In this document: piece after piece, positions 55,585 to 63,152 of the stretch
Layout of the letters: every line of letters begins with the position of its first letter
Numbering within the stretch: position 1 is the first letter of the stretch
Source: SIG32 sp045652525
GTDB lineage: Bacteria > Cyanobacteriota > Vampirovibrionia > Gastranaerophilales > Gastranaerophilaceae
Assembly: GCA_045652525.1 (NCBI GenBank)
Contig: JAZRUK010000031.1
Span: forward strand, 17,632 to 81,631
DNA length: 64,000 nt
Reading direction: 5' to 3'
Notes under the pieces: generated by a model
Told to the model about the DNA's origin: nothing
Database searches by the model: none
What the model saw: the letters and a program-made list of their open reading frames with translations, nothing else
Position numbers and translations under genes: made by a program

Positions 55585-56151
55585 ATGTCAGAGGCATTAG
55601 AAGAATTATTTTTATTCGGTGAAGAAAAAATGGAAAAAGCATTAGCTCAGTTGGCTCGTGAATTTGGTTCAGTTCGTTCTGGTCGTGCTAATCCTGCAAT
55701 CTTGGACAAAGTTTTGGTTGATTATTATGGAGCGCCAACTCCACTAAGACAAATGTCTCAGGTTACTGTTCAAGACGGTACAACTCTTGTTATTTCACCT
55801 TATGATAAAACAATTTTAAAAGAGATTGAAAAAGCAATTATTAAAGCTGAAATTGGTATTACTCCAAACAGTGATGGTATTTGCATTAGATTACCTTTCC
55901 CACCTTTGACAGAAGAAAGAAGACGCGAAATCGCAAAAGACGTTAAAAAAATGGGTGAAGATGCAAAAGTAGCGATCAGAAATATTCGCCGTGATATGAC
56001 AGATGATTTGAAAAAACTTGAAAAATCAGAAAACCTTCCTGAAGATTTAGTTAAAGATAATCAAGATAAAATTCAAAAATTAACTGATAAATACACAGGC
56101 ATGATTGATACAAACGTAGCAAATAAAGAAAAAGAGGTTATGACAGTATAA
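55585..56151 (+). CDS. frr: Ribosome recycling factor
   Basis: RRF splits the post-termination ribosome with EF-G. The 188-residue product has SVRSGRANPAILDKVLVDYYG near residue 29 and GICIRLPFPPLTEERRRE near 94. GAAAGAGGTAAAAA precedes the ATG. It overlaps cdsA by one base (TAATG). Confidence 0.96.
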   Translation: MSEALEELFLFGEEKMEKALAQLAREFGSVRSGRANPAILDKVLVDYYGAPTPLRQMSQVTVQDGTTLVISPYDKTILKEIEKAIIKAEIGITPNSDGICIRLPFPPLTEERRREIAKDVKKMGEDAKVAIRNIRRDMTDDLKKLEKSENLPEDLVKDNQDKIQKLTDKYTGMIDTNVANKEKEVMTV

Positions 56152-57023
56152 TGGCGGAAATTAAAGGATTAAATAAAAACGCAACAAGAATGTTGACAGG
56201 ATTGATTATGGGTACAATCGCTATGGGTTGTATCATACAAGGGAAGTTGGCACTTGTTGGTCTGCTTTTATTTATTCTTTATTTTGCTACAAAAGAATAT
56301 GTTCAAATCCTTAATTGCAAAGGTTTTTATCCAAGTGTTAAAATGATTTATATTACAGAGATTGTCTTTGCAATTATTGCATATTTTCAACGTTTTGATT
56401 TAGTCGCGGCTGCGTTGTCTTTTGCCGCAATTGCAACATTTATGTGGATTTTATTTAAAGGCCGTCAACCATATATTGCCAATGTTGCAACTACTGTTTT
56501 AGGTATGATTTATTGTGGCTGGTTTCCTTTGCATCTATTATTTTTAAGGAATCTTGAAAGTAATCGTTTCGATGACGGTTTAGGTTTTGTTGTAATGATG
56601 TTTATTGCAATATTATTGACTGACACTGGATGCTATTATGCAGGAACACATTTTGGCAAACATAAACTAGCACCTATTGTTAGTCCGAATAAAACAGTTG
56701 AAGGTTCAATTGGAGGTATGGTTTGTGCTGTAGTTGGTGCTATGGTAATTGGCTGGTATTTGGGCTTAGAATGGTATCTATCTCTTGTTGCTGGCTTGTT
56801 GTGTACTATATTTGCACAAATAGGAGATTTAAGTGAATCTTTGATTAAACGTGATGCTGGAGTTAAAGATTCAGGTGATATTTTACCAGGACATGGCGGA
56901 TTTTTAGATAGATGCGATAGTTTTATTTTGACAATCCCTGTAATGTATTACTTTTGTAAGCACTTTATTTTTTCAAATGATTTAATTGTGGATATAGTAA
57001 CATTTTTCAGAGGTTTGTTTTAG
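56151..57023 (+). CDS. cdsA: Phosphatidate cytidylyltransferase
   Basis: CdsA makes CDP-diacylglycerol, the precursor of membrane phospholipids. The 290-residue product has about eight membrane segments, SPNKTVEGSIGG near residue 183 and the CDP-alcohol signature with LIKRDAGVKDSGDILPGHGG near 232-251, followed by LDRCDS. It abuts rnc. Confidence 0.94.
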   Translation: MAEIKGLNKNATRMLTGLIMGTIAMGCIIQGKLALVGLLLFILYFATKEYVQILNCKGFYPSVKMIYITEIVFAIIAYFQRFDLVAAALSFAAIATFMWILFKGRQPYIANVATTVLGMIYCGWFPLHLLFLRNLESNRFDDGLGFVVMMFIAILLTDTGCYYAGTHFGKHKLAPIVSPNKTVEGSIGGMVCAVVGAMVIGWYLGLEWYLSLVAGLLCTIFAQIGDLSESLIKRDAGVKDSGDILPGHGGFLDRCDSFILTIPVMYYFCKHFIFSNDLIVDIVTFFRGLF

Positions 57024-57719
57024 ATGAAATCAGTATCTGAAATTTTTAATATACCAATTGAAAATGAAGAACTTTTTACCCAAGCATTAACGCATCCGTC
57101 TTTTACTAAGGAAAATAATCTTTCATATGAGCAAAGTTATGAAAGACTTGAATTTTTAGGTGATGCTGTTTTAAAACTCACGATTTCAGATGTTTTATAT
57201 CGGAAATATCCTAATTTTCAAGAAGGAGAGATGTCTAAAATTCGTTCAATTGTTGTTTCAGATGCGACTCTTGCAAATATCGCTGAAAAAATTGGATTGG
57301 CTAGCTTGATTATTTTGGCTAAACATGAAGAAAAACAAGGTTGTAGAAAGTTGGAATCAGTTTGTGCTTGTGCATTTGAAGCTGTTTTAGGTGCGTATTA
57401 TTTAGATGGCAAATTTGCTGATCTGGTCAAGTTTATTGAAAATCAATTTGCGCCGTATATAGAAGATGTTGAAAACAACTTTGAAAAATTTAATGCAAAG
57501 GCGCTATTACAAGAATACACACAAGCTCAAACAAAAGAAACTCCTGTTTATTCTTTAATTGGAGAATCTGGCCCTGCACATAAAAAAGTTTTTGAAGTTT
57601 CAGTGGCATATAAAAATGAAATTATTGCAACCGGAATTGGTAAATCAAAAAAAGATGCGGAACAGCAGGCTGCGTACAATGCTTGTGAAAAATTGGGAGT
57701 ATTAAAATGTCAAAAATAA
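57024..57719 (+). CDS. rnc: Ribonuclease III
   Basis: RNase III cleaves double-stranded RNA, including rRNA precursors. SYERLEFLGDAVLKLTISD near residue 38 is the catalytic signature, and the dsRNA-binding domain covers about 160-227 (NAKALLQEYTQAQTKETPVY). It starts right after the cdsA stop and overlaps rpe by 13 bases. Confidence 0.95.
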   Translation: MKSVSEIFNIPIENEELFTQALTHPSFTKENNLSYEQSYERLEFLGDAVLKLTISDVLYRKYPNFQEGEMSKIRSIVVSDATLANIAEKIGLASLIILAKHEEKQGCRKLESVCACAFEAVLGAYYLDGKFADLVKFIENQFAPYIEDVENNFEKFNAKALLQEYTQAQTKETPVYSLIGESGPAHKKVFEVSVAYKNEIIATGIGKSKKDAEQQAAYNACEKLGVLKCQK

Positions 57720-58345
57720 TTATTTCACCGTCAATTCTATCTGCAGATTTTGCAAATCTTGAACGAGATATTAAAAGAGTTGAAGAAACAGGTGCTGATT
57801 GGCTTCATGTTGATGTAATGGATGGACATTTTGTGCCTAATATTACAATCGGAGTGCCTGTTGTAAAATCGATTAAAAAAGTAGCAAGTATTCCATTAGA
57901 TGTACACTTGATGATTGAAAACCCAGAAAAATATGTTGAACCTTTCGCAAAAGCAGGTGCAGATATTTTAACATTTCATTATGAGGCAGTTAAAGATATT
58001 AAAGGTATTATTGCCTTGATAAAATCTTTTGGTATGAAAGCTGGAATGTCAATTAAACCAAAAACTGATCCTCAAGAAATTCTACAATACTTGTCGGATC
58101 TTGATTTGTTGCTCGTCATGACGGTTGAACCAGGTTTTGGCGGACAAAGTTTCATGAGTGATTGTGCGGAAAAACTTCCTATTATTAAAGAAAACGCACA
58201 TGAAAACTTGATTATTCAAGTTGATGGGGGAATTAATGCAGAAACAGCAAGAATTTGCACGTTGAAAGGTGCAAATTCTTTAGTCGCTGGTAATTATATT
58301 TATAATTCCGAGAATATTCAAAAAGCTATTGATAGTTTACGCTAA
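57707..58345 (+). CDS. rpe: Ribulose-phosphate 3-epimerase
   Basis: Rpe interconverts ribulose 5-phosphate and xylulose 5-phosphate. The 212-residue TIM barrel has SPSILSADFANLERD near residue 6, HVDVMDGHFVPN near 33, TVEPGFGGQSF near 139 and QVDGGINAET near 172, including the metal ligands His and Asp. It overlaps rnc at the start and the minus-strand gene at 58337 by nine bases. Confidence 0.95.
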   Translation: MSKIIISPSILSADFANLERDIKRVEETGADWLHVDVMDGHFVPNITIGVPVVKSIKKVASIPLDVHLMIENPEKYVEPFAKAGADILTFHYEAVKDIKGIIALIKSFGMKAGMSIKPKTDPQEILQYLSDLDLLLVMTVEPGFGGQSFMSDCAEKLPIIKENAHENLIIQVDGGINAETARICTLKGANSLVAGNYIYNSENIQKAIDSLR

Positions 58346-58783
58346 ACCTTTTCTTTGTTTTCGTTTGATGATTTCATTGAAGTCTGTAGACAAACTCGTA
58401 TCAGCAAGGGTTACGTCATCTTTTTGCTCAGGTGTTTTTTGTGGAGCTTCAGGAGCTTCTTCTTGTGCAACAAAAGGAGTTGCCTCTCTTTCAACGTCCT
58501 CATCTTCATTACCAATGTTATTATCTGTTTCATCTGTAGATTGTACAGCACCAATTTGTACACCATCTTTACCTAAAGTTGCTTCAAGTGCAGCTATATC
58601 AGTTTCACCATTGACCATTTCATAAGTTACTTCATCTTGTACATTTAATGAAGCAGAAATTGCTGCAGCCCATTTCTGATATTCTGAAGGAACGTCTTGA
58701 CCTTCTTTTTGGTACTCAATAATTTCTTTCGCTGTAAGTTGTTGCCATTGAATTTTCTGGTTGTTTAATTTTTGGATTTCCAT
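58337..58783 (-). CDS. Unknown acidic protein under a sigma-28-like promoter
   Basis: I do not recognise this 148-residue protein. The N-terminus (MEIQKLNNQKIQWQQLTAKE) is helical, the middle is acidic and disordered (residues 80-130), and the end is basic (IIKRKQRKGLA). No signal peptide is seen. AAGGAGAAGTAT precedes the ATG. The exact sigma-28 promoter suggests coexpression with late flagellar genes. Confidence 0.7.
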   Translation of the reverse strand: MEIQKLNNQKIQWQQLTAKEIIEYQKEGQDVPSEYQKWAAAISASLNVQDEVTYEMVNGETDIAALEATLGKDGVQIGAVQSTDETDNNIGNEDEDVEREATPFVAQEEAPEAPQKTPEQKDDVTLADTSLSTDFNEIIKRKQRKGLA

Positions 58784-58808
58784 ATACTTCTCCTTATATA
58801 CTTTTTTG

Positions 58809-58836
58809 TTATCGGCAAAGTAAAGGAAAAACTTTA
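58809..58836 (-). promoter_or_regulatory. Near-perfect sigma-28 promoter
   Basis: On the minus strand TAAAGTTT (58836-58829), 12 bases, then GCCGATAA (58816-58809). Both boxes equal the E. coli FliA consensus; the spacer is one base longer than the usual 11. Confidence 0.75.
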
Positions 58837-58968
58837 ATATTTATTGTAAAGAAATGTAACAAATTTTATATATTTTGAATATAAAAAGTCAATATTTTTT
58901 TATAGAAATTTTTTATATAAGTACGAGAGATAAATAAAGAAATTTTTAACAAGAGAGAGGTAAAAACT

Positions 58969-59145
58969 ATGGCATCTATGCTATTATTTTCTAATGCAAT
59001 TTCTGAACAATATAAAGAAACATCACAAGCAATTAATGATGTTAAACTTAATGATAAATTAGTGATAAGAAAGTCATTAACAGAATTAATGAAACAGTCT
59101 TTCTTTCACGGAGCTAATAGATATGGAACAAACTTTATCGCATAG
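58969..59145 (+). CDS. Small unknown protein, 58 residues
   Basis: An open frame starts MASMLLFSNAISEQYKETSQ behind AGAGAGGTAAAAACT and ends HGANRYGTNFIA. A terminator hairpin follows 40 bases later. Upstream, TTTATATAAGTACGAG resembles the promoter segment of the genes at 10325 and 63017. I recognise no family, but signals on both sides make it a likely gene. Confidence 0.6.
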   Translation: MASMLLFSNAISEQYKETSQAINDVKLNDKLVIRKSLTELMKQSFFHGANRYGTNFIA

Positions 59146-59184
59146 ATAAAGGGCGTTGGAAAATTAGGAAATGGATAAGGATAT

Positions 59185-59207
59185 AGCGGCTTTTATGCCG
59201 CTTTTTT
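59185..59207 (+). terminator. Terminator after the 58-residue gene
   Basis: AGCGGC-TTTTAT-GCCGCT is followed by TTTTT on the plus strand. Confidence 0.75.
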
Positions 59208-59805
59208 ATTGCATTAACCAATCTATAAGAGGTTTGATTTCACCAAAATCGAGCCCAAGCCCTTGAGTAACATCGTTATCTATTAAAAATCCTAATCTAA
59301 CATTATGAGCTAATGGTTCTTGAACATTATTTGTTTTTTTGAACATTTCCGATGAAATATTATTCTTTTGGGTGTCATAAACATTTGAATAATTTAAACC
59401 TATATTCACACAATCTGGTACCATTATTTTGTTGTCTTTGCTAAAGAAAGCTAATCCGTGAGATCGGCAAATAATTGCACGGAAATTATACAAAGCGCAT
59501 CTTTTATTTATTAAAAATGGGCAAGCGTGCATAAATTTACCTTCTTTGTGATTAAGCTTTTCTGCTTTAAGTTGTTCTACATTTTTATCAATTTGTTGAA
59601 AAACTTCAAAAGGTAGAGTTCTGGCACCAATATTCAAGTAAGCAAATTCGACTTCTGACATAGGATATTCGCCTTCTTCGCAACAATGAGAGCAACCCTC
59701 TTTACAGAAAATATATGGCGCTTGTTCATTAAAAAACTTCCCGAGTTTTGCACTTAGGTATCTTAGATATGCTTCGTATTTTTGAACATCTTCAAGTGTT
59801 AGCAT
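59206..59805 (-). CDS. YkgJ-family cysteine-cluster protein
   Basis: The 199-residue product has FCKEGCSHCCEEGEY near residue 33 and CPFLINKRCALYNFRAIICR near 95 followed by SHGL, the YkgJ/Fe-S-like cysteine pattern. It is a second, divergent member beside the gene at 53107. A candidate promoter (TTGCCA, 17 bases, TAAATA) lies upstream on the minus strand. Function is unknown. Confidence 0.75.
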   Translation of the reverse strand: MLTLEDVQKYEAYLRYLSAKLGKFFNEQAPYIFCKEGCSHCCEEGEYPMSEVEFAYLNIGARTLPFEVFQQIDKNVEQLKAEKLNHKEGKFMHACPFLINKRCALYNFRAIICRSHGLAFFSKDNKIMVPDCVNIGLNYSNVYDTQKNNISSEMFKKTNNVQEPLAHNVRLGFLIDNDVTQGLGLDFGEIKPLIDWLMQ

Positions 59806-59928
59806 ACTTTAATATTAGCATTAATTTTCTTATAAGAATATATTTAAAGAATTCTTAATATATTGGCAAAAAAAATGTTGGAAAACTTTTGAGATGTTAT
59901 AATACGTAGAGGAGATAATAGAAGGACA

Positions 59929-61449
59929 ATGATTACATTAACCCCAAGTTTTACTGGAAATTCAGAAATTAGTTTGCATGATAAAATGCAAGGTCGTTAT
60001 TTTGAAAAAACTATAGCTTTCACATCATCAACATTGGAGAAACGTGAGAATATACAAGCTAATCCTGATGCCATCTTTAAACAAGGTATAGATAGGATAG
60101 TTTCATCTTCTAAGGGTTTGTCAGCAGAGGAAGTTTTTCAAATTCGTAGTGAACTTAGAAGAACAGAATTAGAAATGCAAAAATTAGAGAATCAGCGTTT
60201 ACAATTAGGTCGATTGTTAGATTATGATCAATTAAGGAAAGATGGATTTTCAGGATTTGATATCAGAAGATTTGTTCGCGAAGATAATGCGACGTTGCAA
60301 AACGCAGAAGAATTTTTAATTGAAAATAAAAAGATAAAAGAGTATATGTTTGGTTACCCTGCAAATATGACAGCGGATTCTTCAATGACAAAACATTTAA
60401 GAAAAATGGAAACAGAATTGCCATTAATGAATAATTGTGGTGATCCTTATGATGCGGGTAATTATTTACTAGATAGTAAAGCTTATGAAAGAGCATTATT
60501 GGACAAGCTTTTTGAACATTTTGGATTGAATAAATCAAGTAAACCATGGGGATATATTACTACAGGTGGTTCAGAAAGTAATAAATGGGGTATTCATAAT
60601 GGTTTGAGAAAATTCCCAGATGGCCGAGTTTATTATTCAGCTTCGGCGCATTATAGTGTAGGAAAATCAGTTAAAATAGGCTTTGATCAAAGTAAAAATG
60701 ATATTACGTTGATTAAACACTCGGAAATTCCGCCTCAAGCAGGTTCAGAAAAAATAGACGTAAATATTTTACTTTCTCAAATTAGAGAGAATTGGAAATC
60801 TAATCAAGAGCCAGCAATTGTTTTATTAACAGCTGGAACGACAAAAACTGGTGCCATTGATGATGTTGAATTTATTTCAAAAAGATTAAAAGCTGAAAAT
60901 ATTCCGCATTATATTCACGTTGATGCTGCATTGTTTGGTGGTATTGCTCACAATCAGAAGAATGCACCAAAGGGATTAGATATTGAAAAGTTAGGAATAG
61001 ACTCAGTTTCAGTAAGTTTGCATAAATATTTTGGCAACCACGATGTGAAGAGTGTTGTTATAACAAAAGAACCGCCAAATGCACCAAAGGTTGATTATAT
61101 TGGGCAGTATGATAGCACAACTGCAGGCTCAAGAACATTTAATCCATTTTCATCATTGCAAAGAATTAATGAAACATTAGATAGAAAAATGCCGGAAGAA
61201 TATAATAAAAATATAAAATTTTTTGAAAATTTATTGAAAAAACATAACATAGAATTTTCTCGAGAAGAAAGTTCAAATATATTTGTAATTGATCAACCGT
61301 CAGAATTTATTTACAGTAAATATCAGTTATCAAATTTTGAAGATGAAGGTGTTCAAAAATCTCACATAATTATATTCCCATCTCACAAGCAAAGCAAAAT
61401 GGTTGAATTGGTAAACGATTTGGCTACATATAAAAGACTTATTAATTAA
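59929..61449 (+). CDS. PLP-dependent group II decarboxylase-like protein with N-terminal extension
   Basis: Residues 135-506 match PLP-dependent amino-acid decarboxylases of the histidine/glutamate type: TTGGSESNKWGI near 208, HVDAALFGG near 330 (PLP-binding Asp) and SVSLHKYFG near 362 with the likely Schiff-base Lys366. Closest by eye are histidine-decarboxylase-like enzymes, but the substrate is uncertain. The first 130 residues are an extension with a coiled coil (RSELRRTELEMQKLENQRLQ) and begin MITLTPSFTGN, a motif shared with the two next genes. A TGTTATAAT extended -10 and AGAAGGACA precede the ATG. Confidence 0.8.
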   Translation: MITLTPSFTGNSEISLHDKMQGRYFEKTIAFTSSTLEKRENIQANPDAIFKQGIDRIVSSSKGLSAEEVFQIRSELRRTELEMQKLENQRLQLGRLLDYDQLRKDGFSGFDIRRFVREDNATLQNAEEFLIENKKIKEYMFGYPANMTADSSMTKHLRKMETELPLMNNCGDPYDAGNYLLDSKAYERALLDKLFEHFGLNKSSKPWGYITTGGSESNKWGIHNGLRKFPDGRVYYSASAHYSVGKSVKIGFDQSKNDITLIKHSEIPPQAGSEKIDVNILLSQIRENWKSNQEPAIVLLTAGTTKTGAIDDVEFISKRLKAENIPHYIHVDAALFGGIAHNQKNAPKGLDIEKLGIDSVSVSLHKYFGNHDVKSVVITKEPPNAPKVDYIGQYDSTTAGSRTFNPFSSLQRINETLDRKMPEEYNKNIKFFENLLKKHNIEFSREESSNIFVIDQPSEFIYSKYQLSNFEDEGVQKSHIIIFPSHKQSKMVELVNDLATYKRLIN

Positions 61450-62036
61450 GCAAGCCAACTTGTTTGGTCATTTTCACAGAGAGAAACTTCGTTGAAAATT
61501 TTATTTAATTCTTTTATGGGTGTTGTTCTCATGCGGTCTTGAAGTGGGGCAATTTCTTTATGTGCTATAATCCATTCATCTTTTTTACTTGAATAACCAA
61601 CGTGTTTAAGTCCCATTCCACCTTTGAGTTTGGTATATGGAATGTTGTATTTATTTAACAGATTTTCGTATTTTTCGAAAAGTTTGTAACTTTCTGGGCC
61701 ATGTGTATATGACGGTTTCCCGCCGATAAGTATTGCTTGTGTAGCATCAGATTTTAAATCTATATTTTCTTCAATAAACTTTTCAATTTTATTAAAATCT
61801 TTATTGGCTTCCTGTAAAGGACTTGTATGCAATAAAAACATTTTGTTTTTAACTTTAATACCGCATACAGTACAATCTGCAATGTTTGTCGTTATTAAAT
61901 TATCGGCGAGTTTACTTTCTTTATAGGTCCATGGTCTATCTACAATCTCAGGATTGTTATAAGTCGAAACTTCGTACTTATATTGAGATATAGTTACAGG
62001 TCTAATAGTCGAAGTAAAAGAAATATTATTTAGCAT
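61446..62036 (-). CDS. Unknown protein, possible CheD/CNF-like deamidase fold
   Basis: The 196-residue product starts MLNNISFTSTIRPV. The order of features, a Cys in IADCTVCGIKVKN, a His about 14 residues later (MFLLHTS), a helix, then ATQAILIGGKPS and KLKGGMGLKHVGYSS, recalls the CheD/CNF1 glutamine-deamidase fold, but identity is too low to be sure. The start at 62036 is uncertain; an in-frame ATG lies 39 bases upstream. It converges with the decarboxylase gene (4-base overlap). Confidence 0.5.
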   Translation of the reverse strand: MLNNISFTSTIRPVTISQYKYEVSTYNNPEIVDRPWTYKESKLADNLITTNIADCTVCGIKVKNKMFLLHTSPLQEANKDFNKIEKFIEENIDLKSDATQAILIGGKPSYTHGPESYKLFEKYENLLNKYNIPYTKLKGGMGLKHVGYSSKKDEWIIAHKEIAPLQDRMRTTPIKELNKIFNEVSLCENDQTSWLA

Positions 62037-62095
62037 ATCTGTTTTAAAAACAAATAAAAAATATTTTGCTAGCAAAAAAAATATTCATAGGATTT

Positions 62096-62911
62096 ATGAT
62101 AATTATGAACTCTTCAATAGGATCTTATGGAAATCAAACTTTTACGGCAAGATGTCCGCAAGTACGAGATGCGGATTGGGTTTGTCGTGTAATTAATCAA
62201 AGATTTCCTCATTTTTCTTCTACTAAACACCAACCTCGTATCACAAGATATTTAAAAGCTCATAATGATATTTTAAAATGTGATAAAGAATTAAAAAAAA
62301 TGTCTGATATTTTTTATTTCATTGATGAATTTAAATTTGCTGAAGGTCAAGATAAAGTTCAAGATATGTTGTTGGGTTTTAAACGTATGATAGGGGAATT
62401 TGGAAGTAAACGCCTTGAAGCAGGCGAAGCTGTTGGAAATGGTGCATATAGTGATAATTTGTTCGAAAGTTTATATTTAATGACCAAATATAAAATAGGA
62501 AATTGTACAGAAAATGCAATTTTGGCTGAACTTATTCTTAAAATGAATGGGATTCGAAATGCTTGTTGTGCTGTTTTAGATAAAGGGATGAAATCTTTTG
62601 GTAAAAAAAGATTTAGAGGAGAGTTGGATCATATAGTTTGTGTGTTCAACAAAGATTTAAGTCCAATTAAAGGTAAAATTACATCAAAAACGGTGATTAT
62701 TGATCCTTGGATAGGTAAAGCCGATTTTGTGAAGAATATGGAAAAATTTTACAAAAACGAGGCCAATGAATTCTTTGGATTAAAGGCAGATGATTCTATT
62801 GAATATTTTATGGTGGAGACTGTGGGTGTTTCCTCTGACATATTAAAAAAAATGTCAGATACATTCCCAGAATTTATTTATAATGGCCGTCATAAATTTT
62901 TGCAAAAGTAA
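62096..62911 (+). CDS. Cysteine-protease-like protein of unknown role
   Basis: Cys137 in KIGNCTENA, His179 in ELDHIVCVF and Asp203 in VIIDPWIG are arranged like the Cys-His-Asp triad of transglutaminase-like or papain-like (C58/YopT-type) proteins, in which GNC-E, DH and DPW are recurring motifs. The N-terminal 130 residues are not recognised, and the short start region contains QTFTARCP. There is no signal peptide. ATG 62096 or 62105 can be the start; AGGA lies three or twelve bases before them. Confidence 0.55.
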   Translation: MIIMNSSIGSYGNQTFTARCPQVRDADWVCRVINQRFPHFSSTKHQPRITRYLKAHNDILKCDKELKKMSDIFYFIDEFKFAEGQDKVQDMLLGFKRMIGEFGSKRLEAGEAVGNGAYSDNLFESLYLMTKYKIGNCTENAILAELILKMNGIRNACCAVLDKGMKSFGKKRFRGELDHIVCVFNKDLSPIKGKITSKTVIIDPWIGKADFVKNMEKFYKNEANEFFGLKADDSIEYFMVETVGVSSDILKKMSDTFPEFIYNGRHKFLQK

Positions 62912-62964
62912 TTTGCTATTATGAAAAATTAAAAGTTGTTTTAATGTTTCTTAAGAGAAAGTAA

Positions 62965-62993
62965 TTCTTTATGTAATAAATATTTTATATAAA
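62965..62993 (+). promoter_or_regulatory. Promoter of the 29-residue gene
   Basis: TTCTTT (62965-62970), 17 bases, TATAAA (62988-62993), followed by TACGGGGG. The layout matches the promoter at 11196-11224. Confidence 0.55.
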
Positions 62994-63016
62994 TACGGGG
63001 GAAAAAGGATATCTAT

Positions 63017-63106
63017 ATGGTTGGTATAGAACGCGTACTTTCGAGTTATGCTGATGATGTTGCAAAATACTTAAGAAATTATAATAAATTTAAAATTTTA
63101 ATTTAA
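63017..63106 (+). CDS. Possible small protein, 29 residues
   Basis: The frame starts MVGIERVLSSYADDVAKYLR behind AAAAAGGATATCTAT and ends with a TAA at 63104. Promoter and ribosome-binding site are good, but the product is very short and has no match. Confidence 0.4.
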   Translation: MVGIERVLSSYADDVAKYLRNYNKFKILI

Positions 63107-63152
63107 AGCTTTAAGAAATAGTTTTTATAATATAATTATTTTAGAGAATTTT

